From NCBI GenBank assembly GCA_016858145.1, contig JAEHOE010000001.1:434001-498000 (forward strand): a DNA stretch of 64,000 nucleotides. Reading direction: 5' to 3'. The notes beneath the pieces were generated by a model. It was given only the letters and a program-made list of their open reading frames with translations. It was not told where the DNA came from and did no database searches. How positions within the stretch are numbered: position 1 is the stretch's first letter; the number at the start of each line of letters is the position of its first letter. A program made the position numbers and the translations under genes. This DNA is from Edaphochlamys debaryana (taxonomy: Eukaryota; Chlorophyta; Chlorophyceae; Chlamydomonadales). Shown piece after piece: positions 36,001-45,432 of this stretch.

Positions 36001-38226
36001 AAGCATGGTTGAGACTTCTTGTGCGTTTGCCACCGACCCGGCCATACCCCGTTCAGCTCGCAGCACCCCTGGGCCCTCCCTCCCACCCACCCGAGCCAGT
36101 CGCAGCAGCGTCTGAGCCTCCGCCGCGATCTGACAGCGCCGCAGCTGCAGCTGGGGCTGAGGGGGGTGGAGGGAGGAAAGGGATAAAAGGGAAGGGAAGT
36201 GAGAGCGGGAAGAGTGGAAAGAGCGTCATGTGCACACCTACCCTTGCCCCCTCCTCCCTTCCCCCTCCCCCCGCCCCCTCCCCCCACCATCAAGCTCGCC
36301 ACCCCCTCCTGTTGCAGCTCCTCCAGCTCTTCTCTTCCTCGCTCCAGCAGCCGCTGCCGGGCCTCGCTGGCGTCCCTGCGAGACTTGTTTATGGCCTGGG
36401 GGGGGGGGCGGACAGGGGGGGACAGAAGGGGGGCGGGGGAGGGGAGGGAGCGGCAGGTTGAGGGATCGAGTCCACCAAACACCTGCGCCACCTCCGACTC
36501 GCAGCTTCTCACGCCGCCCTGCACCCCAGCCATACCCCTTCTCCGTTCCCTCCCCCTCCCTCCCCCTCCCCCCCTCACCGCCAGGATGTCCCCCACCACC
36601 AGGCCCAGGTGGGTCCCCACCACCACCCCCAGCTCGGCCAGGGACCTGACAGGGGGGGGAAGGGGGAGGGGGGGGAGGGAGGGGAGTCCGTGAGCGAGTC
36701 CGGGGGATGCCCATGCCCGGCCAACCACCCCAGATCCAACCACCCAACCGTCGCTCACTTGCCGTACGCCGCCTCCACGGCCTCCACCACCTCCTCCCGG
36801 CTGATGGGGTCAAAGGTCTTGCGGGACCGAGCCACGTCAGCCATGTGGCGCATGACGTCCACACGTGACACCTGTACGGCAGATGTCGGCGGACATGTGC
36901 GGCAAGTGTCGGGGGACAAGTTTTGTTGGGGGGGAGCGGTGAGGCGGGGGAGGGAGGAGGGGACGGGGAGTTACGGAAGTGAAGGCGGAGGGGGGGGAGA
37001 GGGCCTAAGGGCAACAATCCATGAGCGGCACGCCCTGACCTCCCATGCACACGCACATGCCCACGCGCACGCACCCGGGGCGAGGGCATCTCACGCATTC
37101 CCTCGTTGGCCAGGCCGCAGCGGAGCACCTTGGGGGATAGGAGGGAGTAAGGGGAGGACATGGGGGTATGTAGATGTGGAGGAATGGTGTGGAAGTGGAT
37201 GTGGATGTCTGCTGGATGGCTCACAAGGATGCTGCTTCGGACAGCCAGCGCCCGCTTTGTGGTACAGCCATGCACGCAGCCGCCGTACCTCGGGGTGCCG
37301 TATCAGCGGCCCCATGTACAGGTCGTTGTACGACGACAGGATTGCCGCCACCTCATCCACCGTGGTGTGTTTCTGTGCGTGCGGAGTGTGCAGGTGGGGG
37401 AGGCTGCTTACAAGAAACCGCGGGCTCAGGGCGCACACCAAGCCACAGCACGCAGGCCCGCACCCAACGCCATTGCATACACGCACACGCCGTACGGCAC
37501 CCGTACACATTGTCGTACGCACCCGCTCGCGCTCCAGGATGAAGGCCTCCAGGTCGGTCAACGTCGTGACTGCAGCGTTGACCGCCACGTAGGCGGCAAC
37601 GGCCGCCCGCACGCGCTTCTCCCGGTTGCAGTACTCCCTTACGTAAGCCGACCCGCCCGCGTCGCCCCGGCCCAGGCGCAGCACCTCGTCCTCGAACCGC
37701 ACCCCCGCCTGCTGCAGGGGGGGCCAGGCCTTTGGGGCGGGAGGGGGAAGGGAGAGGGGGGAAGGGGGAGGAGGGGTGACAAGGGGACAGGCAAGGGGGG
37801 CGGGAGGGGGGACGGGGAGCGGGGGAAGGCGGGCACACTTCAACCTGAGCCTGGGCCTGAAGTACCTCTGTTTTCCCGGCAAAAGGCGTGGCCTAGCAGT
37901 AGCCCGGGGAAGTTGCGAGGGCGTCACGAAGGAGGGTCCCCATCGGTTCATGCCCCTTCCGCCCGTGCTTCCTCCTCGGTCTTCAGCTTCCCCCTCCCCC
38001 AGCACGAGGCACCCACCCGCTGTAGGGCCGCTGTGAAGCCCGCGTAAGCGCCCTCGCGGTGCAGCGCCTTGCGAGCGTCCTTGATCTCCATCTCCACGAT
38101 AGCGACGAAGTCCGCGTGGGCGAGGCGAGGACCCGCCATGCCATGGCCGAGGGCACCGTGGCCGGGCCCGCTCTGCACCGGACCGCGGCCGCGGCCTCCA
38201 TAGCCGTGACCTCCGTAACCAGACAT
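17724..38226 (-). CDS. NOV: NO VEIN-like giant protein: GHKL ATPase module plus C-terminal DUF3883
   Basis: Fifty-two exons spliced by hand give about 3690 residues; every phase closes from the ATG at 38226 to the TAG at 17724. Three anchors identify plant NO VEIN: an N-terminal helical region ending in a block like TDLEAFILERER...MGPLIRHPE, a histidine-kinase/HSP90-type ATP-binding module in the middle, and a DUF3883 domain at the very end. Arabidopsis NOV is a nuclear protein needed for vascular and auxin-related patterning; its biochemical activity is not established, and the algal role is unknown. This copy is about 1000 residues longer than the plant protein as I recall it, mostly through Ala/Gly/Pro-rich inserts. 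One intron (34800-34602) needs a GC donor. Exon lists are given in the sub-entries below. Confidence 0.85.
18841..28023 (-). other. NOV: NOV exons 30-49: long middle region
   Basis: Exons: 28023-27955, 27807-27609, 27477-27400, 27167-27087, 26937-26897, 26782-26674, 26466-25144, 24986-23740, 23569-23490, 23314-22922, 22763-22465, 22300-22103, 21857-21638, 21480-21337, 21142-20988, 20781-20585, 20330-20255, 20135-20037, 19783-19592 and 19479-18841. The first conserved block REAVDSGSAWNQMLAARIPQLF matches the segment after the ATPase in plant NOV. Two exons exceed 1.2 kb and carry Gly, Ala, Ser and Asp/Glu runs. Short conserved islands lie between them (SWLPTQQGTAVRAP, VVDKGSLQ, LLLVEDVRNYHKICEEL). 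The 41-base exon 34 is supported by phase alone and is the least certain. Confidence 0.65.
27051..27086. repeat. (AC)18 microsatellite at a NOV splice donor
   Basis: Eighteen AC units in a row read as (GT)18 on the minus strand. The tract begins at the 5' splice site of NOV exon 33 (CAG|GTGTGT...), so the intron starts inside the repeat. Confidence 0.9.
28204..31380 (-). other. NOV: NOV exons 20-29: GHKL-type ATP-binding module
   Basis: Exons (plus or minus one base): 31380-31290, 31105-31045, 30868-30774, 30558-30518, 30334-30274, 30141-30065, 29909-29720, 29593-29415, 28805-28690 and 28512-28204. The N-box reads ELLQNAEDN (Glu1164, Asn1168, Asp1171). It is followed by VVLNNEAGF (about 1192-1200), SDVNQST, and the Gly-rich lid GYIGKKGIGFKS (1221-1232), then a DAPEVHSNGFHVTFSRTLYG block. 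These are the residues expected for Mg-ATP binding in the HSP90/histidine-kinase/MutL fold as found in NOV and sacsin-like proteins. No His-kinase phospho-acceptor domain follows. An Ala-rich and Asp-rich insert separates VDPRLVLFLKKLRRV from the next conserved block. Confidence 0.85.
28944..28970. repeat. Inverted repeat inside a NOV intron
   Basis: Two 9-base arms (GGTTTCCGC / GCGGAAACC) flank a 9-base loop, and CTGAC/GTCAG pairs overlap the left arm and the loop. It lies in the 609-base intron between exons 27 and 28, which is the longest intron of this gene and less GC-rich than the others. Confidence 0.6.
31541..38226 (-). other. NOV: NOV exons 1-19: N-terminal helical region
   Basis: Exons: 38226-38017, 37711-37523, 37372-37289, 37128-37075, 36871-36759, 36645-36579, 36395-36288, 36156-36091, 35926-35788, 35522-35263, 35115-34801, 34601-34499, 34291-33694, 33382-33280, 33050-32928, 32803-32733, 32585-32469, 32358-32266 and 32084-31541 (residues 1-1119). 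The start MSGYGGHGYGGRGRG is Gly-rich. Residues 40-290 match the NOV N-terminus in order (helices, TDLEAFILERER, MGPLIRHPEV, ISREEVVEAVEAAYGK). Later exons are mostly Ala-rich helices, with a coiled coil in AINKSRRDASEARQRLLER. Exon 11 ends CAG|GCGAGG, the only GC donor in this gene. Exon 13 must end at TCCCT|GTGGGG to meet the phase of exon 14. Confidence 0.75.
33601..33692. repeat. Exact 46-base tandem duplication at the start of a NOV intron
   Basis: Two identical 46-base units (33601-33646 and 33647-33692) sit directly downstream, in transcript sense, of the exon 13 end. Each copy carries a CAG|GTGTTTGGG sequence that could serve as a splice donor, but only the upstream CCCT|GTGGGG gives the phase required by exon 14. 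Confidence 0.85.
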
Positions 38227-38848
38227 GGACAGCGACTGCTAGCGAGCAAGCCTCGCTCTAGGGTGGCTGCATTCTATCCGGAAGATGGGCAGCCTCGCAA
38301 CCAGCTCGCTGCTCCGCAGACGCGATGGCGCGCACTGCAGCTCAGGCGTACAGGCTTAGATGACGCTGAGAGGCTGATCGCGAGCTTCGCAAGGGCGCCC
38401 GCAGGAAACGCCCGAAAGCCGGTCCTATCCGCAGCTCGCGTCAGCTTGTGGGCCTTTACCGCATGAAGAGGCTATACGGAGTGTGGGCCTGAAATGCAGT
38501 GCTGCCTCGCAAAGAGGTGTGCATGGCGCACTCGGACCCGTGAGGCGCGTGATCTGCTTGTGCACGGGTCCACAGCGCGCAACGAGGGGCCCGCACCGGT
38601 CCCACCCCAACCCACAATCGGCCGCAACCCCGTTGTCTGTACTAACCCCCGTTCACAATCTCCACATTAAAGCAACACGTTCCTCGCCGTCGCCCCTGCT
38701 GCCACTTGTGCCGCCCCGCCCGCTCCTCTCCTACCCCCCCTCACCCCAACCCACCCCCCTTCGGCCCCCACCAGCCACTCGCCCACGTCCTCCATCTCCC
38801 TAGCTCCCACCTCCTCCGACCCCTCCCCAAAACCGCCACGTCAGACTG
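38227..38848. promoter_or_regulatory. NOV promoter and MATE 3' region
   Basis: Both flanking genes are on the minus strand. This gap holds the 3' UTR of the MATE gene (right part) and the promoter/5' UTR of NOV (left part). No coding frame or clear motif was found. Confidence 0.4.
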
Positions 38849-41800
38849 TCACACCACGTGCTCTGACGTCAGCACGGGCTCGTGCGTGCCGTGCCTCGAG
38901 TCCAGCCCCTGGTGCAGCGGCTGCCGAGGCACGCCCCGGCCCAACCCCCCCGCCCCCGCACCCCCGTCCACACTCCCCCGCCGCCCCAACAGCGCCGCCC
39001 TCTCTTCCTCCCCCTGCCCCTCCCCCGCCTCCTCCGCGCCGCCGGGTGCGTGCGTCGCGTGCCCCCCGCCGCCGATGATGCCGTACCCGCCCGCCTCCGC
39101 CACCGCCGCCTCCGCCGCCACCCGATGCTGAGCCCGTGCCGCCTCCTGGGGCCAATCGAAGCGGAGCACGCACCCCAGCAGGACGGAGGCCTGAGGGGGG
39201 GTGGGGCAGGAGGGGGGTGCAGGGAAGGGGGGGACCGCAGGATGGTTGATGCTGGGCAGGACAGCGAACCGCCGAGGCCTGGGCCCTGGTGCCAGGGCTC
39301 GTACACCCCCTCCCGCATCCCAAGAAACACGCCCGTCCACACCTCCTGATGTGGGGACCTGGTGCCGATGCCAGGGCCCTTGGACGCTGGCAAAGGGACA
39401 ACACGTACGCCCGTTTACCCCTCTGCTGCAGGGTAGCGATACCACCCGCGCACGCACCTGCACCGCCGATGCGCAGCCCATGGCCGCCCACAGCCCCTGC
39501 GCCCCCGCACCGTAGCGCAGGGCCAGCAGCGCGGCGGAGGGCAGGCCCAACAGCCAGTAGGCCTGGGGGGGGGGAGGGGATGAAGGGGGGAGGGGGGAAA
39601 GGGGGAAAAGGCTGCGTTTCCGGTTCTCGAGGCCCCTGGCTACAAAGCGGGCGGGCGCGGAGCCCTTGCACCCCCTCTCCCTTCCCCCTCCGTCAAACCC
39701 CTCACCGCCAGGTTAACCTTGAAGGCCAGCTCTTGCCTTTGGGGCGGGGAAGGGGGGGAGGGACGGGGAGGGGGGAGACGAAGGGCAGAAACTGAGGGAT
39801 GACAAGGGGCGCGGGGTGTCCCAGCGAGCACGTGGGTCCATGCGCAGCCATGCCACTCGCGCCATGCTCGTGTACACATGCAGGGCCATCCCATGGCACT
39901 CCCCCCTCCCCCCCCCTCCGTGCTTACCTGCCCGCCCCCCTCAGCAGGCCGCTGGTCACGGAGGCCACTGCGTCCGCCAGGTTGCTCACCGTCAGCAGGG
40001 GCATGAGCCGGGCCACTGGGGGGGAAGGGGGGTCAACGAGGGGGGGGAAGGAGGGATAGGCAGGGGACGGGGGCGGTGGTGACGGTCTTCCGAGGCGCAG
40101 GCAAACCCTGCTTCCTCTTCAGGGCTTGCGCCCGCCCCCACAGCGTCGAGGTGCCCTCCCTCCCATCCGCTCGGCTCCCCCACTACCACCCTCCACCCCA
40201 CCCACCCCACCCACCCCACACCCACCCACCCCACCCACCCAGTGCAATGATGGCCCGGTCCCGCGTGTACAGCCCCGCCCACTGCCGCGGCAGCGCCAGC
40301 AGCGCCCCGCTCCCCGCCAGGGGGGCAGCCACCCCCAGGCCCAGAGCCACCAGGCCGGAGAAGCGGGCGCCGGAGCCGTGGCCCGCGCCTGCGGGGGGTG
40401 CAGGAGAGGGGGGGGGGGAAGGGGGGAGGACGGGTGGGGGGCGGAGGCAGAGGGAGGGGAAGGGCTTCGGGCGGTGAAGCGGTGAGGGGCACGGGGCGTA
40501 ACAGTCGGGCTCATAAGTCTCCCTCCCCCGACCGCCCCCCAACCCACCCAGCTGGTTGGACACTCGGGTGGAGGTGGCGCTGCTGAATCCGTCCACCACC
40601 ATGAAGAGCAGCGCGTGCGTGTCGAAGGCAAGGCCTGGGGGGGGAGGGGGTGCGAGGGTGGGTCAAGGGGGCGGGTGAGGGGGGGTGGAGACAGGGAGGG
40701 GCGGTGAGCCCCGCTCCCCTTGCAGTGCCATCCTCCCACCCACCCCACCCACCCCCACCCACCCCCACCCACCCATGGCCCCCAGCTGCACGTGTGCGTC
40801 CGGCAGCCCCCCCGCGATCAGGATCACTGCCTCGTACGTCCACCAGTCCAGACAGATGGCGGCGGCGGAAGGGAGCGCAACCTGGGGGGGGGGACGAGGG
40901 GGTGCGGTTGGGAGATCTTTACCCCCTCAGATGTGATACCTCCCCACCTACCCCAATGGTCAGTTTGTCTATACAGCACGTCCCGCCCCACGCCCATGGC
41001 CCCCTCCCAGCCCCACACCAGGATCGCCCTACGGCCCTGATCGCCTGTAAGCTTTCAGTACCCGCCTCCCCTCGATGCCCTTCCCCCCCACCATCCCCCG
41101 CCCCCCCCCCCCGCCCCCACCTTGAGGTAGCCCCCCCAGCCCCGCAGCGCCTGCCCGCTGAAGCCCCCCCACGTGCGGGTGGCGGGGGTCTGGCGGCGGA
41201 GGTGCATCCAGGCCATGGCGGCCAGCATGAGGAGGAGCTCCAGGGCCTGGGGGGGAGGGGGGGGAGGGCGTGTGGAGGGGGTTGTTGAGGGGATCGAGGA
41301 GGGGGTTGTGGAGAGGGGGTTGTGGAGAGGGGGTTGTGGAGGGGTTTGTGGAGGTTTGTGTGAAAAGGGGTTGAGGGTGGGGAGGGGTTGAGGGTGGGGA
41401 GGGGGGAGGCAGGACTGGGTCGGGGTGCTGGGAAGCAAGGGGGCCGACCTACCCTGCCCCTTCCCCCCACCTCCCTCGCTCACCTGCAGTATGTTGTAGG
41501 CCACAGCCGCCCCCACCATGCCCCACCCGGCCGTGTAGATGCACAGGTGGTTGACCAGGGGGGCGGCGGCCGTGTAGGCGGCGGCCACCAGGGTCTGGGG
41601 GGTCACCACGCCCTGGGGAGGGGGGGAGGGGGGCAAGGGGAGGAAGGAAGGGCAGGGCGGTCGGGCGGGCCAATCACGCACGCAGCACAGCACAGGGCTG
41701 CTGTCAGACCGCTGGGCCGGCGACACCTACCCCACCCACGCAAAAGATCCCGAACCCCCGCCCCCACGCCCGTACCGCCCCCGCCGCCCCTGTCGCCTGT

Positions 41801-43281
41801 CTCCTGTGCGTCCTCGGCGCCATGCTCCCCCAAATCCCCACCCACCCACCCCCATCCCTCCGGTCCCTCCCCCCACCCCCACCTGCGAGGCCAGGTAGTC
41901 CCTGATGCACGCGCTCACCCCCCAGCACCCCAGCGCGGGCCCCAGCAGCCGCACGTAGCGGGCAGCCAGCGAAGCCACCTCGGGCTTCTGGCCTGGGGGG
42001 GGGATGAAGAGAGTGGAGGTGTGTTGCTGGGATTGCGGGGCGTGAGGAAAGGCAGCCGGGAGAAGCCTTCTCCGGGGGCCCTCTCACACCAGCGGTCCTT
42101 CTCGACCCCCCCTACTCACACATCCCTCCACCCCCCAAACTCACGCCGCCCTTACACCGCTAACACGCACGCACCTGTGCCTTCCTCTATGGGCTCCCAT
42201 CCCTCCCCCCCCCCCCGCACGCACCTATGGCCAGCATGAGGTCCTCCGCCCTCGCCCACAGCGCCAGCGGCAGGCAGGCGGTCAGCAGGCACAGCAGCAC
42301 CGCCCGCTGCAGCACCACCCCCAGCACCCGGTGCTGCCCCGCGCCGTGCGCCTGGCCGCAGAAGGTCTCCACGGCGGAGGCCATGCCCACCACACTGGGG
42401 GATGGGGAGGGGGGAGGAGGGGAGTCGAGGAGGGGGAGGGGGAGAGGGGAAGGGAGAGGGGGGAAGGGAAAGGAGGAGAGGAAAGCGTTGGGTGCAGGAG
42501 AGGAGAGGAGGGCAATGGACGAAGGTCTCAGCTCTCCCCTGTTCGCGCCGGGCTGCCCCTCATTTGCCCCGAGCGCTTCGCCACCTGCGTCTTCCACCCC
42601 CCACTCCTCCCCTCCCCCCTCCCCCACCCACAGTGACAGTCCCGTCACGTGGAACACGGACCGAGCCAGAGTGATGGCGGAAAGCTCCAGGGAGCCCAGA
42701 TGCCCCACCTGGGGGGGATGGGGGGGCAGGGGGTAGGGAGCCAGCAGTGAGGAGGGGGAGGGGCAGAAGGGTAGCGGTGGGGGCCTCCGAGACTGTGCTG
42801 AGGGGGCCTTACGCGATTCCAGCCCCCCCACCTGGGCGGTGGTGACCAGGGAGCCCCCGAAGGCGATGACGTTGCTGAGGGAGATGGGCACTGCCAGGCG
42901 GAGGACCCTTGGGTAGCGGAGGAGAGGGGGGGCACGAGGTGGGACTGGAAGGGGTTCACGCGGTTCACGGGATGCGGGGACGGAATGAGGCCAGGGGCTG
43001 AGAATGCCTGCAGGGTTGCTAGGGCAGTAGGGGCGCTTGGCAGAGGAAGCGCGGTTTGGGGCGGACAGCGTCATGGGGCAGGCGGGGAAGGCGTGTCGTC
43101 GCGGCGGCCCACTCAGACTCGCGCAGACCCACTTCTTCGATTCAAGCCACACCGCCCTCCGGCTGCTGCTGACGTCGTCGCCATCGTCAACGCCCTTGGC
43201 GACGGCTTCCTGGCTGGACAGCAGCAGCGGTACGTGCAGCGAGGCCTCGGAGAGTGCGGCTTCCGCGGATGCAGATGCCAT
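38849..43281 (-). CDS. MATE family efflux transporter
   Basis: About 14 exons give roughly 600 residues. The firm ones are 42708-42632, 42394-42225, 41992-41883, 41612-41484, 41246-41121, 40881-40773, 40634-40548, 40388-40239, 40015-39928, 39736-39706, 39562-39458 and 39190-38849. Exon 1 starts at 43281 (MASASAEAALSEASLHVPLL); exon 2 ends at 42832, but the exon 1-2 junction (about 43130 to 42945) is uncertain. The protein has twelve predicted helices with plant-MATE landmarks: RLAVPISLSNVIAF, VGMASAVETFCGQAHGAG, WTYEAVILIAGGL, SSATSTRVSNQLGAG and a second-half SGLLRGAGRQ. MATE proteins export organic cations, flavonoids or citrate using proton or sodium gradients. The hydrophilic tail of about 95 residues is longer than usual and Gly/Ala/Glu-rich. 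Confidence 0.88.
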
Positions 43282-44114
43282 TCTGCTCAGCTGTCGCGCG
43301 TAGCCATAAACGTTGTGATGCTACACTTAGTGCTAAGCGCTCGCGTCGTAAGTATGAAGCTTTATTCCCAGCCACTGTCGTGCATTCCGTCGGCACGCTC
43401 TCAATGCCGCGTGGCGGTATTCCCTCTTCCCGCTCTTCCCCCAAGGTGTCCCCTGGGAGCTGTCACCTTCCTCTGTCCCCGTCAGCCCAGGCGCAGACGC
43501 AACACGAGTCAGGGCCCACGGCTTGCGCTACCCCACCACTGTCCTCGTGCCCCATCACCAAGGGCCCCAGGGACGCTGAGCTGCGATACACACGCCCAGG
43601 ACGGGCCAAGGCTCCTCGCCACGTGGTTAGGCCAGTGATCCCCTGCTGTCCACTCTTCCCCTAGGTGTGACCTCCCTCTCCCTGCATGACCCAACCCCAC
43701 AGGGCCGTCAAGAGGCCTTGCTGCCCCTTCATGCCCGAGACCTCCCTTCGCGCCTTCCCCATGCCGACGAGAGGGGACCCACCTTCCCCCGAGGTCGCCG
43801 TCTCCCCAGCACTGGCCCACAATGCACAAAGCTTAGGCCTTCCCCCCTTTGCCCCGTTGCCCGGCTTCAAGGTCCCCAAAGCCGCTACTCCAGAGGGCCG
43901 CAGCCGAGGGCCCTTACGTCGTTCCCCGCCTCACCCCTGGCACGCCTGCCCTGGCGGCACCTCCTGCAGGCCCTCTACATCTCAATATCTGGGCGATAGG
44001 CGCTCACCACACCACCGTGCAGGGTGCCACAGGCCGCCTCAAGCGCCGGCACGTCACCGTTCGCGTCTCTCCCTGAACTGGCCAATCACCAACCACCGGA
44101 GACCAGGACCCCCG
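43282..44114. other. MATE promoter and 3' region of the GATA-like gene
   Basis: No gene is supported. The right part (about 43430-43960) is C-rich with short pyrimidine-rich phrases that recur loosely. Nothing could be aligned as a clean repeat. Confidence 0.35.
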
Positions 44115-44884
44115 TCAGCGCCCGCCGCCTTTACCCGGAGAGCTGCGCGCTGGCACGTGATGCCTCCGCTGCCTCCGCACGAGCAACCCCTCCTCCCACA
44201 CATAATCGTCGCAGGCCTGGCAGATGCGGCGGCTCTGCCGCCACCTGCTCGTCTCCTTCCGGCCGCAGTGCGCGCAGCCCAGCGCCTGGGCCTCCGCGTC
44301 GTCCTGGCGGGGGGCCACCCCTCGGGCATCCAGGTGCTCAGCCCAGCCGCTAGGCCGCAGGCCGTGGGCGGCGATGCGCCCGGCAACAACACGCGCTACC
44401 TTGAGCGCCTTCTGCTCCGGCGGGATTGCCCACCCAGTCAGCGCCGTGCGCTGCTGGGGCGGTAGGCGCTCCCAGAAGGCACGCAGTCCGGCTGCTTGGG
44501 CCCTGCGCTCCTCCGCGGGCATGGACCACCACCGCGCAGCAGCCTCGTCGCTGCGGGCCTTGCGCTCCTGGAAGCTCATGCTGGCCCACTGCTTGAGGGC
44601 GCGCTCCCGCCGCGCAGCCCGGGTCGTCTCCTGGGCGGAGGGTGGTGGGGGGTCGTGGGGAAGGTCGTGGGATGGCTGTCAGCGGACATCCGCGGGAAGG
44701 GGTGGGACCGAACGTGATTCCCAGCAGTGTGGGCAACCAGACTCACCGAGCTTGTTGAGCTTGTAGCGCATGTGCGCTGCGATGCGAAGCGGAGTCCAGC
44801 CGCACTGCGGAGGCATTCCGGTGTTGCATGTCCGAGGGCTTGCAGACCGCCGCCCGCGCAGCCTCGCAGCAGCGCGGGCAGCAT
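44115..44884 (-). CDS. Small GATA-like zinc-finger protein
   Basis: Two exons (44884-44747 and 44630-44115) give 217 residues; the junction is phase 0 and only one reading frame of exon 1 fits. The start is the first ATG of that frame. A C-x2-C-x14-C-x2-C finger (Cys164, 167, 182, 185) contains TSRWR, echoing the T-x-x-W-R of GATA fingers, but the loop is shorter than the usual 17-20. A basic stretch (LLVRRQRRHHVPAR) follows, as in DNA-binding GATA proteins. Before the finger are three tandem motifs about 20 residues apart (Trp61, Trp81, Trp99, each followed by Met/Leu and an E/Q-R pair), predicted helical. A nuclear DNA-binding role is likely but inferred. Confidence 0.6.
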
Positions 44885-45046
44885 TACGGTTGGCAAGGTT
44901 CCAGGTACAGCAGATTTGCTTTGGGAGATGCGAAGGGTCGTGGAGGAGCTGAGGGGTCACAAGCGAGGGTTTGAGCGACAGAGCTCGCGAGGAAGCGAGA
45001 GTGAGGTTCCAACAAACACTTTCGAGCGCTTCTGGTCGCTCGGCGT

Positions 45047-45051
45047 TTACA
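45047..45051 (-). terminator. Possible TGTAA polyadenylation signal
   Basis: TTACA on the plus strand reads TGTAA on the minus strand, about 380 bases past the stop of the dehydrogenase-reductase gene. TGTAA is the usual signal in chlorophyte algae. A five-base match alone is weak. Confidence 0.3.
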
Positions 45052-45187
45052 GAATGCAGCGTCTTCGCCGCGCTCGCGCATAAGTTGCAGGGACCTGCAT
45101 CGCATGACAGCACCCCCAACACCTCATGTCCCGTTCTCAAATTCCGCCCCTGACCAGGCGGCACCCCTGCCTTAGACACCTTCCCGC

Positions 45188-45286
45188 CTCATCGAGGCCC
45201 CCAACGGCGAGCTCTCCCGTCCATACATAACCCCCCGGCCCAGGCGGCCTCATCAAGGCCCCAAAAGGCTGGGCTCTCCCGTCCAT
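45188..45286. repeat. Imperfect direct repeat (two units of about 37 bases)
   Basis: Units at 45188-45224 and 45249-45286 share CTCAT-AGGCCCC at the left and GCTCTCCCGTCCAT at the right. They lie in the 3' UTR side of the fusion gene. Confidence 0.6.
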
Positions 45287-45432
45287 TTAGAGGACCCAGT
45301 GTCCCGCAGCCGCATGCGCTGCTCCCGGCAGCCCCCAGCCGTCAGCTTGCCCATCCTGCTTGCCGCCTCCCTCGCCCCCATCTCCTGACCAGGAGGTAGG
45401 ATCCTCCTGGATCCTACCACGCCCAGTGCGCC

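Larger units (their letters stand above)
44885..45432. other. Promoter of the GATA-like gene and 3' UTR of the fusion gene
   Basis: Both neighbours are on the minus strand. The region contains a possible polyadenylation signal and a direct repeat, listed separately. An open frame spanning 44679-45179 exists on the minus strand but does not keep phase with the downstream exon. Confidence 0.4.

Noticed and set aside
44679..45179. Alternative longer first exon for the GATA-like gene
   Set aside because: That frame reaches the donor in phase 1, while the second exon needs phase 0; the frame starting at 44884 fits.
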